Below, piece after piece: positions 24,527 to 32,588 of a DNA stretch of 53,965 nucleotides; positions within the stretch are counted from its first letter, which is position 1, and each line of letters starts with the position of its first letter. The translations under genes were made by a program, and so were the position numbers. The stretch lies in assembly GCA_964550895.1 (NCBI GenBank), contig CAZKAP010000022.1, positions 1 through 53,965 on the forward strand, written 5' to 3'. Source of the stretch: CAZKAP01 sp964550895. Its GTDB lineage: Bacteria > Bacteroidota > Bacteroidia > Flavobacteriales > Flavobacteriaceae. The notes below the pieces were generated by a model that saw nothing but the letters and a program-made list of their open reading frames with translations, ran no database searches and had not been told where the DNA came from.

Positions 24527-25825
24527 ATGAGATATCAGAGAAGCAGTGCCCTTTTTCAGGAGGCCCGAAAATATATACCCGGCGGAGTGAACTCCCCCGT
24601 CCGCGCTTTCAAGTCCGTGGGCGGTGATCCCATTTTCGTTCAACGCGCCAGCGGAGCCTACCTGTATGACGAGGACGGCCACCGCTACATCGATTACATT
24701 TCCTCCTGGGGGCCCCTGCTGTTCGGACACGCCCACCAGCCCGTGGTCGAGGCCGTGATTGAGCGGGCCCGATTGGGCACTTCCTACGGTACACCGACCG
24801 AGCTGGAGACGGAGCTGGCGCGCCTCGCGGTCGAAATGGTGCCGGGAATCGATCGGATCCGGTTCGTAAACAGTGGTACCGAGGCCTGTATGAGCGCAGT
24901 ACGCCTGGCCCGGGGGTTCACCGGCAGGGAGAAGATCGTCAAGTTCGCCGGCTGTTATCACGGGCATTCCGATGCCTTTCTGATTCAGGCGGGCAGCGGA
25001 GCACTGACCTTCGGCAGCCCCAACAGCCCGGGAGTAACCCAGGGTACGGCCCGGGACACCCTGCTGGCTGAATACAACGATCTGGAAAGCGTGAAAAGGC
25101 TCCTGGAATCCAATCCCGATCAGGTGGCTGCCATTATACTCGAGCCCGTGGCAGGTAATATGGGGTGCATACCGCCTGAGCCCGGTTTCCTACAAGGGCT
25201 CAGGGACCTGTGCGATCAGTACGGGGCACTCCTGTTGTTCGACGAGGTAATGACCGGTTTCCGTCTCGCTGCCGGAGGCGCCCAGGAAGTCTTTGGCATA
25301 CAGGCTGATATCGTGATGTTTGGCAAAGTAATAGGAGGGGGATTACCCGTCGGTGCCTTCGCCGCAAGATCGGAGATCATGTCCCACCTTGCTCCGGAAG
25401 GACCCGTATACCAGGCGGGGACGCTCAGCGGAAACCCACTGGCCATGAGTGCAGGCCTGGCCATGCTTACCGAAATCCGCAATCGTCCCGAAACCTTTCA
25501 GGAGCTGAACGCGAAAACGCAAACGCTCAGAGAAGGATTGGAGTCCGTGCTACAGGAAAAGGGCGTGGCCTATCAGGCCAACAGTTTCGGCAGTATGTTG
25601 TCCATTCACTTCACCGGGGAGAAGGTACGGGACTTTCGTTCGGCAGCAAGCGGGAATAACGAGCAATTTAAGCGGTATTTTCACGCCATGCTGGACCGGG
25701 GGGTCTATCTGCCCCCGTCTGCCTTCGAGAGCTACTTCCTGAACAACGCGCTCAGCGAGGCGGACATCGACAATACCTGCCAGGCGCTCAAGGAATACTG
25801 CGATACGATAATGAGCCCGGGATAG
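24527..25825 (+). CDS. hemL: Glutamate-1-semialdehyde 2,1-aminomutase
   Basis: Makes 5-aminolevulinate for heme in the C5 pathway. The 432-residue product starts MRYQRSSALFQEARKYIPGG and contains NSPVRAF, the PLP-contacting STEACMSA-type stretch (NSGTEACMSAVRLARG), LLFDEVMTGFR, and FGKVIGGGLPVGAF with the PLP lysine at K267. The reading frame is open from 24422, but those extra residues overlap the upstream gene, so ATG 24527 is used. The length is standard for HemL. A hairpin terminator follows directly after the stop. Confidence 0.96.
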   Translation: MRYQRSSALFQEARKYIPGGVNSPVRAFKSVGGDPIFVQRASGAYLYDEDGHRYIDYISSWGPLLFGHAHQPVVEAVIERARLGTSYGTPTELETELARLAVEMVPGIDRIRFVNSGTEACMSAVRLARGFTGREKIVKFAGCYHGHSDAFLIQAGSGALTFGSPNSPGVTQGTARDTLLAEYNDLESVKRLLESNPDQVAAIILEPVAGNMGCIPPEPGFLQGLRDLCDQYGALLLFDEVMTGFRLAAGGAQEVFGIQADIVMFGKVIGGGLPVGAFAARSEIMSHLAPEGPVYQAGTLSGNPLAMSAGLAMLTEIRNRPETFQELNAKTQTLREGLESVLQEKGVAYQANSFGSMLSIHFTGEKVRDFRSAASGNNEQFKRYFHAMLDRGVYLPPSAFESYFLNNALSEADIDNTCQALKEYCDTIMSPG

Positions 25826-25830
25826 AAAAA

Positions 25831-25859
25831 GGAAAGCCGCGCACGGAGCGCGGCCTTCC
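25831..25859. terminator. Bidirectional terminator between hemL and the Spy-like gene
   Basis: A 12-base stem (GGAAAGCCGCGC with GCGCGGCCTTCC, one mismatch) and 5-base loop lie just after the hemL stop. The T-run is on the leftward side (five T on the minus strand), so it best terminates the convergent gene, though the stem could serve both. Confidence 0.75.
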
Positions 25860-25875
25860 CAATCAACAAAAAACA

Positions 25876-26334
25876 CTACCTACTTCTACCATCCCCCGGC
25901 ATTCTCTTGCCGGCTCGTGCCTTTTTTCGTTCGCGGTGTATCCTGCGGAACTGCTCGTACTGTTCCTCGCTCAGGATGTCCTTCATCGACTGCTGATAGG
26001 CGATCTGCTCGTCCAATCTAGCCGACTCCCTTTGGTACCATTCGTCGTTACTTCTGGGGGCAGGCTGTTCAGCCTCTCGTCGGGCCAGGGCTTCCTGCCT
26101 TCGGGCTTTTAATTTTTCCGCCTTGTCCAGGTGCAGCTGGTACACGGCCTTTTCCTGCTTCTCGCTGAGTTCCAGGGCCAGAATCATTCGCTTGGTCTGC
26201 AGGTCGGCTAATTGTTCGACCGTCAGCTTCTCGAGTCTGTGGTGGCGGGCTCCGCGATCCCTGTTCCCGTGATGGGGTTGAGCCAGGGCGGTCACCGTGG
26301 CCAGAAGGAATACCATTCCTAAATAATTTCTCAT
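25876..26334 (-). CDS. Exported Spy/CpxP-like helical protein
   Basis: A 152-residue protein with a signal peptide (MRNYLGMVFLLATVTALAQ) and a charged, helical mature part. LEKLTVEQLADLQTKRMILAL and then LSEKQEKAVYQLHLDKAEKLK resemble the LTxxQ repeats of Spy/CpxP periplasmic chaperones; ILSEEQYEQFRRI near the C-terminus adds a second such motif. It probably resides in the periplasm. The match is by pattern only, and no partner system (a Cpx-like kinase) is nearby. It is convergent with hemL across a strong hairpin. A TAGGTTTA box lies upstream. Confidence 0.65.
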   Translation of the reverse strand: MRNYLGMVFLLATVTALAQPHHGNRDRGARHHRLEKLTVEQLADLQTKRMILALELSEKQEKAVYQLHLDKAEKLKARRQEALARREAEQPAPRSNDEWYQRESARLDEQIAYQQSMKDILSEEQYEQFRRIHRERKKARAGKRMPGDGRSR

Positions 26335-26455
26335 GACTTCATGGTTTATGATTTCTATAAACCTAGGACGAAATGAAGGCAGCCGGGTTTAAGCGGTCAT
26401 GAGCAATTAACAGATATTTCACCGGGCAATGCAGGCGGATGTAAAGAAACATTCA

Positions 26456-26644
26456 TTAATCCAGGGGGAGTGTTGCTTCGTCTTCGTAGGTGTCGTCTTC
26501 GTCTTCGGCCTCCAGGTCCACGACGGTATCCTCTATCGGCAGGGGTTGCAGATCGGTTTTCTGCTGTTCATACATGTGATATAATACAGCCGATGCGACA
26601 AAAGCAAGCAGGAAGATGCCACTCTTCAGTTTGTAGGTATTCAT
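26456..26644 (-). CDS. Small membrane protein with acidic tail
   Basis: A 62-residue protein not recognised as any family. A short basic N-terminus and one hydrophobic helix (SGIFLLAFVASAVLYHMY) are followed by a tail rich in Asp and Glu (VVDLEAEDEDDTYEDEATLP). The tail is expected outside the membrane. A 6-base inverted repeat lies 12 bases before its ATG. It shares only acidity with the repeat proteins to its right, so a relation is not claimed. Confidence 0.55.
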   Translation of the reverse strand: MNTYKLKSGIFLLAFVASAVLYHMYEQQKTDLQPLPIEDTVVDLEAEDEDDTYEDEATLPLD

Positions 26645-26655
26645 GATAGTAACGA

Positions 26656-26670
26656 TTTGGTGTTACCAAA
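26656..26670. promoter_or_regulatory. Inverted repeat upstream of the small acidic protein gene
   Basis: TTTGGT-GTT-ACCAAA is a perfect 6-base palindrome located 12-26 bases before the ATG at 26644. It could be an operator or an mRNA hairpin; nothing in the sequence decides this. Confidence 0.35.
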
Positions 26671-26880
26671 ATACGGTAAACGAACGAATTATTCATCTTT
26701 TTGATGCGAAAACCCCTACAAGTGTAGGTGAACAGACAATTACTCCCGTTGAATGGTTTTAGCTAAACAATTGTTAAACCGAATTCACCCATTGTAACGT
26801 TCAGGCCGCTCAGTAGTCCTATGGGTGTATCGAATCAGTAAACGAAGCGGTACCATCATCATCAACAAAACCATCAAAAA

Positions 26881-27477
26881 ATGAACAGTCTTTTAATTAC
26901 TTTCAGCAGCCTGATTTTGTGTTGTGGATCGGCAGACGATCTTAACAAAAAGGTCAAACCGGAATTTGACGTCAGCGATATCGTGTATATCGAAGAGGAT
27001 TCCACGGATCTGGGATTCGATACGTCGAAATACCTCCCCGAGGGATTCGATCCGTACGAGGCCTATACCGACCTGAGTGCAGTGCCCTACCTGGAGGAAG
27101 AGGATATGGAACTCGGTTTCGATACGGCGGACTATCTGCCTGCCGGCTTTGATGCCCAAGAGGTGTATTTCGACCTTCAATCTGTGGAGTACATCGAAGA
27201 GGACAGCATGGATCTGGGGTTCGATACGACCGATTACCTGCCGCTACACTTCAATCCGACTGAGCCCTATTTCGATCTGAATAGCGTCATTTACATCGAA
27301 GACGAGTGCGAATTTGAAATCGATTGCCCAACCTATCGGTATTTGCCGGAATCCTTCGATCCGCATAGCGTGGAATTCAGCCTGGACACGATTAACTATA
27401 TCGAGGACGAGGAGACCGAAGATCTAAGCGATTACACCCAATACCTGCCCGCGGATTTTGATCCGTATGGCGTGTAA
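26881..27477 (+). CDS. Exported acidic tandem-repeat protein
   Basis: A 198-residue protein of unknown function. After a hydrophobic N-terminus (MNSLLITFSSLILCCGS, either a signal peptide or an atypical lipoprotein signal), residues 36-198 are five tandem units of about 34 residues: 36-69, 70-103, 104-137, 138-172 and a short last one 173-198. Each unit runs YIEEDS-x-DLGFDT, then YLPxGFDPY, then YxDLxxV. The product is strongly acidic. The nucleotide sequence of the units has diverged much more than the protein, so the repeats are old and selected at protein level. The C-terminus ends FDPYGV. A shorter relative lies at 28837-29121. Calcium or polymer binding is conceivable but unsupported. 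Confidence 0.8.
   Translation: MNSLLITFSSLILCCGSADDLNKKVKPEFDVSDIVYIEEDSTDLGFDTSKYLPEGFDPYEAYTDLSAVPYLEEEDMELGFDTADYLPAGFDAQEVYFDLQSVEYIEEDSMDLGFDTTDYLPLHFNPTEPYFDLNSVIYIEDECEFEIDCPTYRYLPESFDPHSVEFSLDTINYIEDEETEDLSDYTQYLPADFDPYGV
26986..27474 (+). repeat. Five-unit 34-residue coding repeat
   Basis: In-frame tandem units of 102 bases (the fourth has 105 and the fifth 78) encode the DLGFDT-YLP-FDPY motif. The best conserved DNA is around the FDP codons (TTCGATCCG or TTTGATCCG type), and the rest has drifted at third positions. Confidence 0.85.
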
Positions 27478-27527
27478 ATTTCTACCAAAAGGACAGGTTC
27501 ATATATTTTAGAGTTAGTTAGTTACGA

Positions 27528-27554
27528 AAAGCCTCCCGACGGGGGGCTTTTTTT
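27528..27554 (+). terminator. Rho-independent terminator
   Basis: AAAGCCTCCC, loop GAC, then GGGGGGC and a run of seven T. The stem holds one G-T wobble. It closes the transcript of the acidic repeat gene. Confidence 0.85.
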
Positions 27555-27706
27555 ATGGTTTCGGATTCTCGGTGAATTGCAGCGAAAGGCCGCACATACC
27601 ACAATAAACCGGCGTTTTACAACCATTTTTTCCACAACCGCAAAAGATTCAACACCTTTGATGGACAAGTACGATTTCCCTGGAGGATAGTAAAAAATCA
27701 CTAGTT

Positions 27707-28582
27707 ATGCACTTTCGAATAGCGGGCATTTTTCTGGCCCTTTTCACCCTTCTGACTGCACCTCTGAAAGCACAGGATTACAGGGAGTTTATCGCCCTGT
27801 TTGAACTCTACAAACAGACCGATGGGCCGAACTGGAAGCACAGTTGGGACCTGGGGGCTCCCGTCAGCGAATGGCATGGGGTTGAGATCAGGGACGGCCA
27901 CGTGGTCGGACTCGACTTATCGGGTAATAACCTGGAAGGAAAGATTCCTTTTTCCATTGCCAGCCTCGAACACCTGAAGAAGATTAACCTGGCAAATAAC
28001 CGTATCGAAGGCCGTCTGCCCCGTGGTATTGGTAAACTGGCCAGTGTGGAACGCGTGGATATATCGAACAATCAGCTGAGCGGAGTACTTCCTTCGGCCA
28101 TTACACGGCTGAAGAACGCCACGGAAATCAACCTGGCTTCGAATAAATTTTCCGGTACCATTCCTGAGAATATAGGCGAGCTCAAAGGCCTGAAGCAGCT
28201 GTACCTGTCCAAAAACTACTTTGAGGGCAGCCTGCCTGAGTCTATAGGGGAACTGGCTTCCCTGGAGATCCTCGATGTTCAGGCCAATAACCTGACCGGT
28301 GAAATCCCCGGAAGCCTGACGGAAATGGCCTCCCTTACGGCCCTCCGCATACAGCGGAACCGCTTTACGGGTGAGATACCCAGGGGTTTCTCCAAACTCA
28401 AAAATCTCAAGGAGCTCCACATGATGTCCAACGATTTCAGCGACTATACCGCCCTGATGGAGATCCCCAAGAATCAGCTGGTATCCTTCGACCTGATCGA
28501 TGGTCCCAGCAACCTGCTCAAAGACCCGGCTTCCCTGCCGTCTTCCCTGGCCGATCTCAAGTTCGAGGACGAGGACGAATAG
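27707..28582 (+). CDS. Secreted leucine-rich-repeat protein
   Basis: A 291-residue exported protein. A signal peptide (IAGIFLALFTLLTAPLKAQ) is followed by the cap YREFIALFELYKQTDGPNWK and then about eight plant-type LRRs of roughly 24 residues, for example GLDLSGNNLEGKIPFSIASL and INLANNRIEGRLPRGIGKL. The IPxxIxxLxxL pattern matches the LRR class of plant receptor kinases. The cap (LxxLYxxTxGxxW) is the usual start of bacterial secreted LRR proteins. The tail ends in an acidic DEDE; no T9SS sorting domain is present. Ligand unknown; adhesion or protein binding would be expected. It sits between two acidic repeat genes. Confidence 0.85.
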   Translation: MHFRIAGIFLALFTLLTAPLKAQDYREFIALFELYKQTDGPNWKHSWDLGAPVSEWHGVEIRDGHVVGLDLSGNNLEGKIPFSIASLEHLKKINLANNRIEGRLPRGIGKLASVERVDISNNQLSGVLPSAITRLKNATEINLASNKFSGTIPENIGELKGLKQLYLSKNYFEGSLPESIGELASLEILDVQANNLTGEIPGSLTEMASLTALRIQRNRFTGEIPRGFSKLKNLKELHMMSNDFSDYTALMEIPKNQLVSFDLIDGPSNLLKDPASLPSSLADLKFEDEDE

Positions 28583-28679
28583 CCGGTGAGAGCCCGTATA
28601 GTCGGGCTTAACAAACTTTAACAGCAGCGATACGATTTATCGAGGCTGTACAAATTCCGAAGAATTCATACCAACTGTG

Positions 28680-28728
28680 CAAGGGCTGATTCAGAACGTT
28701 CAGTTTTCGGCAGCCCTTGTTGATTTTT
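28680..28728 (+). terminator. Long-loop hairpin after the LRR gene
   Basis: CAAGGGCTG and CAGCCCTTG are perfect 9-base arms with a 22-base loop, followed by TTGATTTTT. A smaller hairpin (AGCCCG-6-CGGGCT, 28591-28608) lies just after the LRR stop. Either may end the transcript; a small RNA cannot be excluded. Confidence 0.5.
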
Positions 28729-28798
28729 CCTGCTAAAACAGCAAATGGCAGGTGCCGCAGGCGCAAGGGATCACCTTTCTTTTCGCTCGGAGAGATCG

Positions 28799-28806
28799 TA
28801 ATTTTG
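28799..28806 (+). promoter_or_regulatory. -7 box of the short acidic repeat gene
   Basis: TAATTTTG matches TAnnTTTG and is 30 bases before the ATG at 28837; a TTT triplet (28776-28778) lies 20 bases upstream as a weak -33. Confidence 0.6.
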
Positions 28807-28836
28807 CACCATCATTAATCAAAAAACGAATATATC

Positions 28837-29121
28837 ATGAAGTATTTAGCTGCCCTATCAGTCTTGCTTCTTACCTCCATAGCATTTCCACAGACCCAAT
28901 TGTCTGAAGACGCTGAGGTATTGGCCAGCATTGAGTTTATTGAAAGCGAAAACGAACTGGAGCTGGGTTTTGAAACCGCTCTGTACCTGCCGGAAGATTT
29001 CGATCCCTACGCCCAGGTACATGCATTGCACGCATTCCACTTCCTTCCTATGGAAGAAGAGGCTGTAGAGATCGGCGAGGAGACCCTGCCGGTTAACTTC
29101 GATCCTCACGGCGCGCGATAA
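28837..29121 (+). CDS. Short exported acidic repeat protein (paralogue of 26881-27477)
   Basis: A 94-residue protein with signal peptide MKYLAALSVLLLTSIAFPQ. The mature part holds one good repeat unit (FIESENELELGFETALYLP then EDFDPY, residues 34-67) and a degenerate second unit ending LPVNFDPHGAR. LGFET, YLP and FDPY align directly with the 34-residue units of the larger protein 1.4 kb upstream, and the C-termini (FDPHG and FDPYG) also match. It has its own promoter and terminator, so it is an independent gene. Function unknown. Confidence 0.8.
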   Translation: MKYLAALSVLLLTSIAFPQTQLSEDAEVLASIEFIESENELELGFETALYLPEDFDPYAQVHALHAFHFLPMEEEAVEIGEETLPVNFDPHGAR

Positions 29122-29143
29122 ACCACTGTTTTACTGGAATTAC

Positions 29144-29176
29144 AAAGGGAAGACCGCGAACCGGCTTCCCTTTTTT
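29144..29176. terminator. Bidirectional terminator
   Basis: AAAGGGAAG pairs with CTTCCCTTT around a 12-base loop and is followed by a T run on the plus strand. It separates the convergent acidic repeat and permease genes and overlaps the permease stop codon by 2 bases. Confidence 0.75.
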
Positions 29177-30599
29177 ATATTCCGGCCGCCGGAAGTATCC
29201 ACTGAAACAGCAGGATCAGGAGGAGTACGGAGCCCAGGTTGAGCCAAACTCCTGCCCGCATCATCTGAGGTATGCGTATATGGCCGCTGGCGAAAACAAT
29301 GGCATTGGGGGGTGTGGCCATCGGAAGCATGAAGGCGCAACTGGCGGCCAGAGTCACTGGGATCAGAAGCCTGAGCAGGGGCAGGTCCAGTCCCTGGGCG
29401 ATGCCTGCAACAACCGGCGCAAGTACGTTCACCAGGGCTACATTGCTCATCACTTCGGTCATGGCCAGCATCAGCACGATCAGGACGATGGCGGTGCCCA
29501 GGGGAGGGAGGGATCGGGCCTCGATATACCCGGCTATGGCATCGATCAGGCCCACCTCCGACATGGCCCTGGCCAGGGCGAGCCCGCCACCGAACAGGAT
29601 CAATATGCCCCAGCTGAGCTTGCGGGTATCCTGCCATTCGAGCACGGCTTTCCATTCTCGTACCCGGTAGGGCAGTGCGAATAATGCCAGTGCCCCCATC
29701 AAGGCAATTAGGGTGTCGGTAATATGCAGTCCGGGTAGTTGGACATCGATAGGACTCCTCAGTATCCAGAGGAGAACCATGATAATGAAGATTCCGAGTA
29801 CCCACTTCTCCTCGGTTCGCATGGCCCCGAGTTCCTGTATTTGTTCGTCGATTACTTCAGCCGGGGTTTCCGAGCCCAAATTGTTAACGGGGTACATCCA
29901 GCGTGCAATCACCCAGTAAACGGCCGTCAGCAAGACTGCAACGAAGGGTATACCGAGCAACATCCAGTTCAGGAATCCGACCTCGATCTGATATTCCTCC
30001 CTCAGCATGCCGACCATAACGGTATTGGGCGGGGTACCTATGATGGTGGCCATACCTCCTGCGTTCGCAGCAAACGCGATCCCGAGCATTACGCCCAGGG
30101 CCAAATTGGGATGTTTCTGGCCGGAATCCCTTTCGAGCAGGTCCAGTACCGACAATCCTATCGGCAGCATGACTACTGTACTGGCCGTGTTGCTGATCCA
30201 CATGCTCAGCAGGGCGGTAGCCAGCATAAAACCCAGGACGATGCGCCGGGGCGTGGTGCCGGTTGCCCGGATAATGGCCAGAGCGATTCTGCGGTGCAGA
30301 TTCACCTTTTCCAGGGCCAGGGCCAGCACAAAACCACCGAAAAAAAGAAACACGATGGGGCTGCCGTAAGAGGCCCCCACTTCGCTCATCGGAAGGACGC
30401 CGAGCATAGGCAGCAGCAGCAAGGGGAGCAGGGCGGTAACGGAAAGGGATACCGCTTCGGTCACCCACCAGACAATCATCCAGACGGCCAGGGCAATCAC
30501 CTTGTCGGCCCGTTCGTCCATCAGCGTAATGGGCAACAGTCTCAGTATCAGAAACAGGGAGGGACCCATCCACCAGCCTATTTTTTGTCGTAGCCTCAT
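29175..30599 (-). CDS. SLC13/DASS-family sodium-coupled anion permease
   Basis: An inner-membrane carrier of 474 residues for dicarboxylates, sulfate or related anions. The two inverted halves each carry the family Na+/substrate hairpin: WISNTASTVVMLPIG with GTPPNTVMVG, and VMSNVALVNVLAPV with MATPPNAIVFASG. Other segments are a regular series of hydrophobic helices. The start at 30599 (MRLRQKIGWWMGPSLF) is chosen; the frame is open to 30785 but that part is proline- and charge-rich and runs into the lysS end. It lies 98 bases after lysS in the same direction. The exact substrate cannot be told from the sequence. Confidence 0.9.
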   Translation of the reverse strand: MRLRQKIGWWMGPSLFLILRLLPITLMDERADKVIALAVWMIVWWVTEAVSLSVTALLPLLLLPMLGVLPMSEVGASYGSPIVFLFFGGFVLALALEKVNLHRRIALAIIRATGTTPRRIVLGFMLATALLSMWISNTASTVVMLPIGLSVLDLLERDSGQKHPNLALGVMLGIAFAANAGGMATIIGTPPNTVMVGMLREEYQIEVGFLNWMLLGIPFVAVLLTAVYWVIARWMYPVNNLGSETPAEVIDEQIQELGAMRTEEKWVLGIFIIMVLLWILRSPIDVQLPGLHITDTLIALMGALALFALPYRVREWKAVLEWQDTRKLSWGILILFGGGLALARAMSEVGLIDAIAGYIEARSLPPLGTAIVLIVLMLAMTEVMSNVALVNVLAPVVAGIAQGLDLPLLRLLIPVTLAASCAFMLPMATPPNAIVFASGHIRIPQMMRAGVWLNLGSVLLLILLFQWILPAAGI

Positions 30600-30614
30600 T
30601 GGAGCGTGATTGGC

Positions 30615-30635
30615 AAACGGCCGTTTACGCCGTTT
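30615..30635. repeat. Perfect inverted repeat between lysS and the permease gene
   Basis: AAACGGC-CGTTTAC-GCCGTTT has 7-base perfect arms and lies 16 bases before the permease ATG. It could be an operator for the permease or an mRNA hairpin in the lysS read-through transcript. Confidence 0.4.
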
Positions 30636-30697
30636 TACTCGAATAAAGCTAGACAATTCCGGCAAACACGGAGGCGGTTGACCTGAGCGGCACGCTC

Positions 30698-32386
30698 TTA
30701 AATCGGGACCACGTCCAGGGTGTTGTTTTCCTTGATCACCCGGGCCAGTTTGTTCTGGGTCAGTTCCTTGATGGCCTTGTCCCACTTCTTGTTGGAGAGC
30801 CCGGACTGTTCTTTGAGTTCTGCAAGGGCCATTCGCTCCGATTCTCTAAGGGTAAGGAGTATGCCACGGGCCTCCTCAGTTAGTTCGACCGCTTTGCGCT
30901 CGGGCTTCATCTGGGGGAAAAAGAGTACTTCCTGTATGCTTGCATTGTCGGTGAGCAACATGCATAGCCGGTCGATGCCGATGCCGATTCCGCTGGTGGG
31001 TGGCATGCCGTATTCCAGCGACCTCAGGAAGTCCTGATCGATAAACATGGCTTCGTCGTCACCTTTTTCCGAGAGCCGGAGCTGCTCCTCGAAACGCTCG
31101 CGCTGGTCGATCGGATCGTTGAGCTCGGAATAGGCGTTCGCGATTTCCTTGCCGTTAACCAGGAGCTCGAATCGTTCGGTCAGATGCGGTTTTTCGCGGT
31201 GCTCCTTGGTCAGTGGACTCATCTCCTTGGGGTAGTCGATAATAAAGGTCGGCTGCAGGTAGTGGTCTTCGCATTTTTCCCCGAAGATTTCGTCGATGAG
31301 TTTGCCGAGTCCCATGGTCTGGTCCACTTCGATGCCGAGCGATTCAGCGATGGCCCGCACTTCCTCCTCGCTCTTTCCTTCGAGCTCGTGGCCTGTGTGT
31401 TCCTTTATGGCTTCCATTATGGGTACCCGGGGATAGGGCGCCCTGAAGTCGATGCTACGGCCGCCTACGGTAACTTCCGGGCCGCCGCAGGTGTCAATCG
31501 CCACCTTTTCGAGGAGCTGCTCGGTGGTCTCCATCATCCAGTGGTAGTCCTTATAGGCCACATAGAGTTCCATAACGGTGAATTCCGGGTTATGGGTGCG
31601 GTCCATGCCTTCGTTGCGGAAGTCCTTGGCAAATTCGTAAACCCCATCGAATCCCCCTACGATTAAGCGCTTCAAATACAATTCGTTGGCAATGCGCAGG
31701 TACAGGGGAATGTTCAGGGCGTTGTGGTGGGTGACGAAGGGCCGGGCCGCCGCGCCACCGGGTATGGCCTGCAATATGGGGGTTTCCACCTCGAGGTATC
31801 CTCGCCGATTAAAGAATTCCCTCATACTCTGGGTAATCCGGGTTCGTTTTACGAAGGTCTCCCTGACCTGGGGGTTGACCACCAGGTCCACATAGCGCAT
31901 TCGATAGCGCTGCTCGGGGTCGTTGAATTCATCGTAAATCCGGCCCTCCGCATCGGTCTTGGGCAGCGGTAAGGGCCGCAGGGCCTTGCTCAGAAGCGTA
32001 AATTCCCTGACCAGAACCGTTTTTTCCCCGACCTGTGTGGTAAACAGTTCTCCCTTAATGCCTACTATATCACCAATGTCGAGGAGCTTTTTGTAGACCT
32101 CGTTGTAATGGGTCTTGTCCTCGCCCGGTGCAATTTCGTCCCGGTTGAAGTACACCTGAATGCGGCCACTGCTGTCCTGGATCTCGGCAAAGGACGCCTT
32201 GCCCTGTATGCGACGCGACATCAGCCGCCCAGCCAGGACGACCTGCCGGCCCTCTTCGAAGTCGCTGTGAATTTCTTCTGCCTTGATATCAACCGGGTAA
32301 AGCGCTGCCGGATAGGGGTTAATTCCCAGTTCTCTCAGCCTGTCCAGCTTGTCGCGCCGCACCTGTTCCTGTTCCGATAATTGCAT
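30698..32386 (-). CDS. lysS: Lysine--tRNA ligase (class II)
   Basis: Charges tRNA-Lys. The product is 562 residues. An OB-fold anticodon-binding domain (VVLAGRLMSRRIQGKASFAE) precedes the class II core with RYVDLVVN, motif 2 FRNEGMDRTHNPEFTVMELY and motif 3 GIGIGIDRLCMLLT. It is about 60 residues longer than E. coli LysRS: after the core a helical, winged-helix-like tail runs ESERMALAELKEQSGLSNKK to the C-terminus DVVPI. Such tails are seen in other flavobacterial LysRS. The start MQLSEQEQVRRDKLDRLREL is standard. Confidence 0.97.
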   Translation of the reverse strand: MQLSEQEQVRRDKLDRLRELGINPYPAALYPVDIKAEEIHSDFEEGRQVVLAGRLMSRRIQGKASFAEIQDSSGRIQVYFNRDEIAPGEDKTHYNEVYKKLLDIGDIVGIKGELFTTQVGEKTVLVREFTLLSKALRPLPLPKTDAEGRIYDEFNDPEQRYRMRYVDLVVNPQVRETFVKRTRITQSMREFFNRRGYLEVETPILQAIPGGAAARPFVTHHNALNIPLYLRIANELYLKRLIVGGFDGVYEFAKDFRNEGMDRTHNPEFTVMELYVAYKDYHWMMETTEQLLEKVAIDTCGGPEVTVGGRSIDFRAPYPRVPIMEAIKEHTGHELEGKSEEEVRAIAESLGIEVDQTMGLGKLIDEIFGEKCEDHYLQPTFIIDYPKEMSPLTKEHREKPHLTERFELLVNGKEIANAYSELNDPIDQRERFEEQLRLSEKGDDEAMFIDQDFLRSLEYGMPPTSGIGIGIDRLCMLLTDNASIQEVLFFPQMKPERKAVELTEEARGILLTLRESERMALAELKEQSGLSNKKWDKAIKELTQNKLARVIKENNTLDVVPI

Positions 32387-32403
32387 ATCCGGGTTTTAGT
32401 CCG

Positions 32404-32411
32404 CAAAAATA
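32404..32411 (-). promoter_or_regulatory. -7 box of lysS
   Basis: Minus-strand TATTTTTG fits TAnnTTTG and lies 18 bases before the lysS ATG; no clear -33 TTG is seen. Confidence 0.45.
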
Positions 32412-32534
32412 ATCCAATTGCTTTATAGTGCGGGGTCTGCTGCCCTGGGAATGCGAAATACGGCTTCCGGTATCCGCCCATTCCCTTCGGCGGAACGCGC
32501 TGTAAGAAAACGTAACCTTTAGGGTCGAAGGTTG

Positions 32535-32542
32535 TAACTTTG
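32535..32542 (+). promoter_or_regulatory. -7 box of the Pmp3-lipoprotein-lipB operon
   Basis: TAACTTTG matches the TAnnTTTG consensus exactly, 47 bases before the ATG at 32589. The -33 element is weak. Confidence 0.5.
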
Positions 32543-32588
32543 GAATTGTTTTTGCGTCCTATTTTGTGAGACAAAAAACGAGGGCACT

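Noticed and set aside
29739..30593. A 284-codon rightward open frame rich in Gln, His and Gly
   Set aside because: Antisense to the SLC13 permease, whose membrane segments and TPPN motifs are clear.
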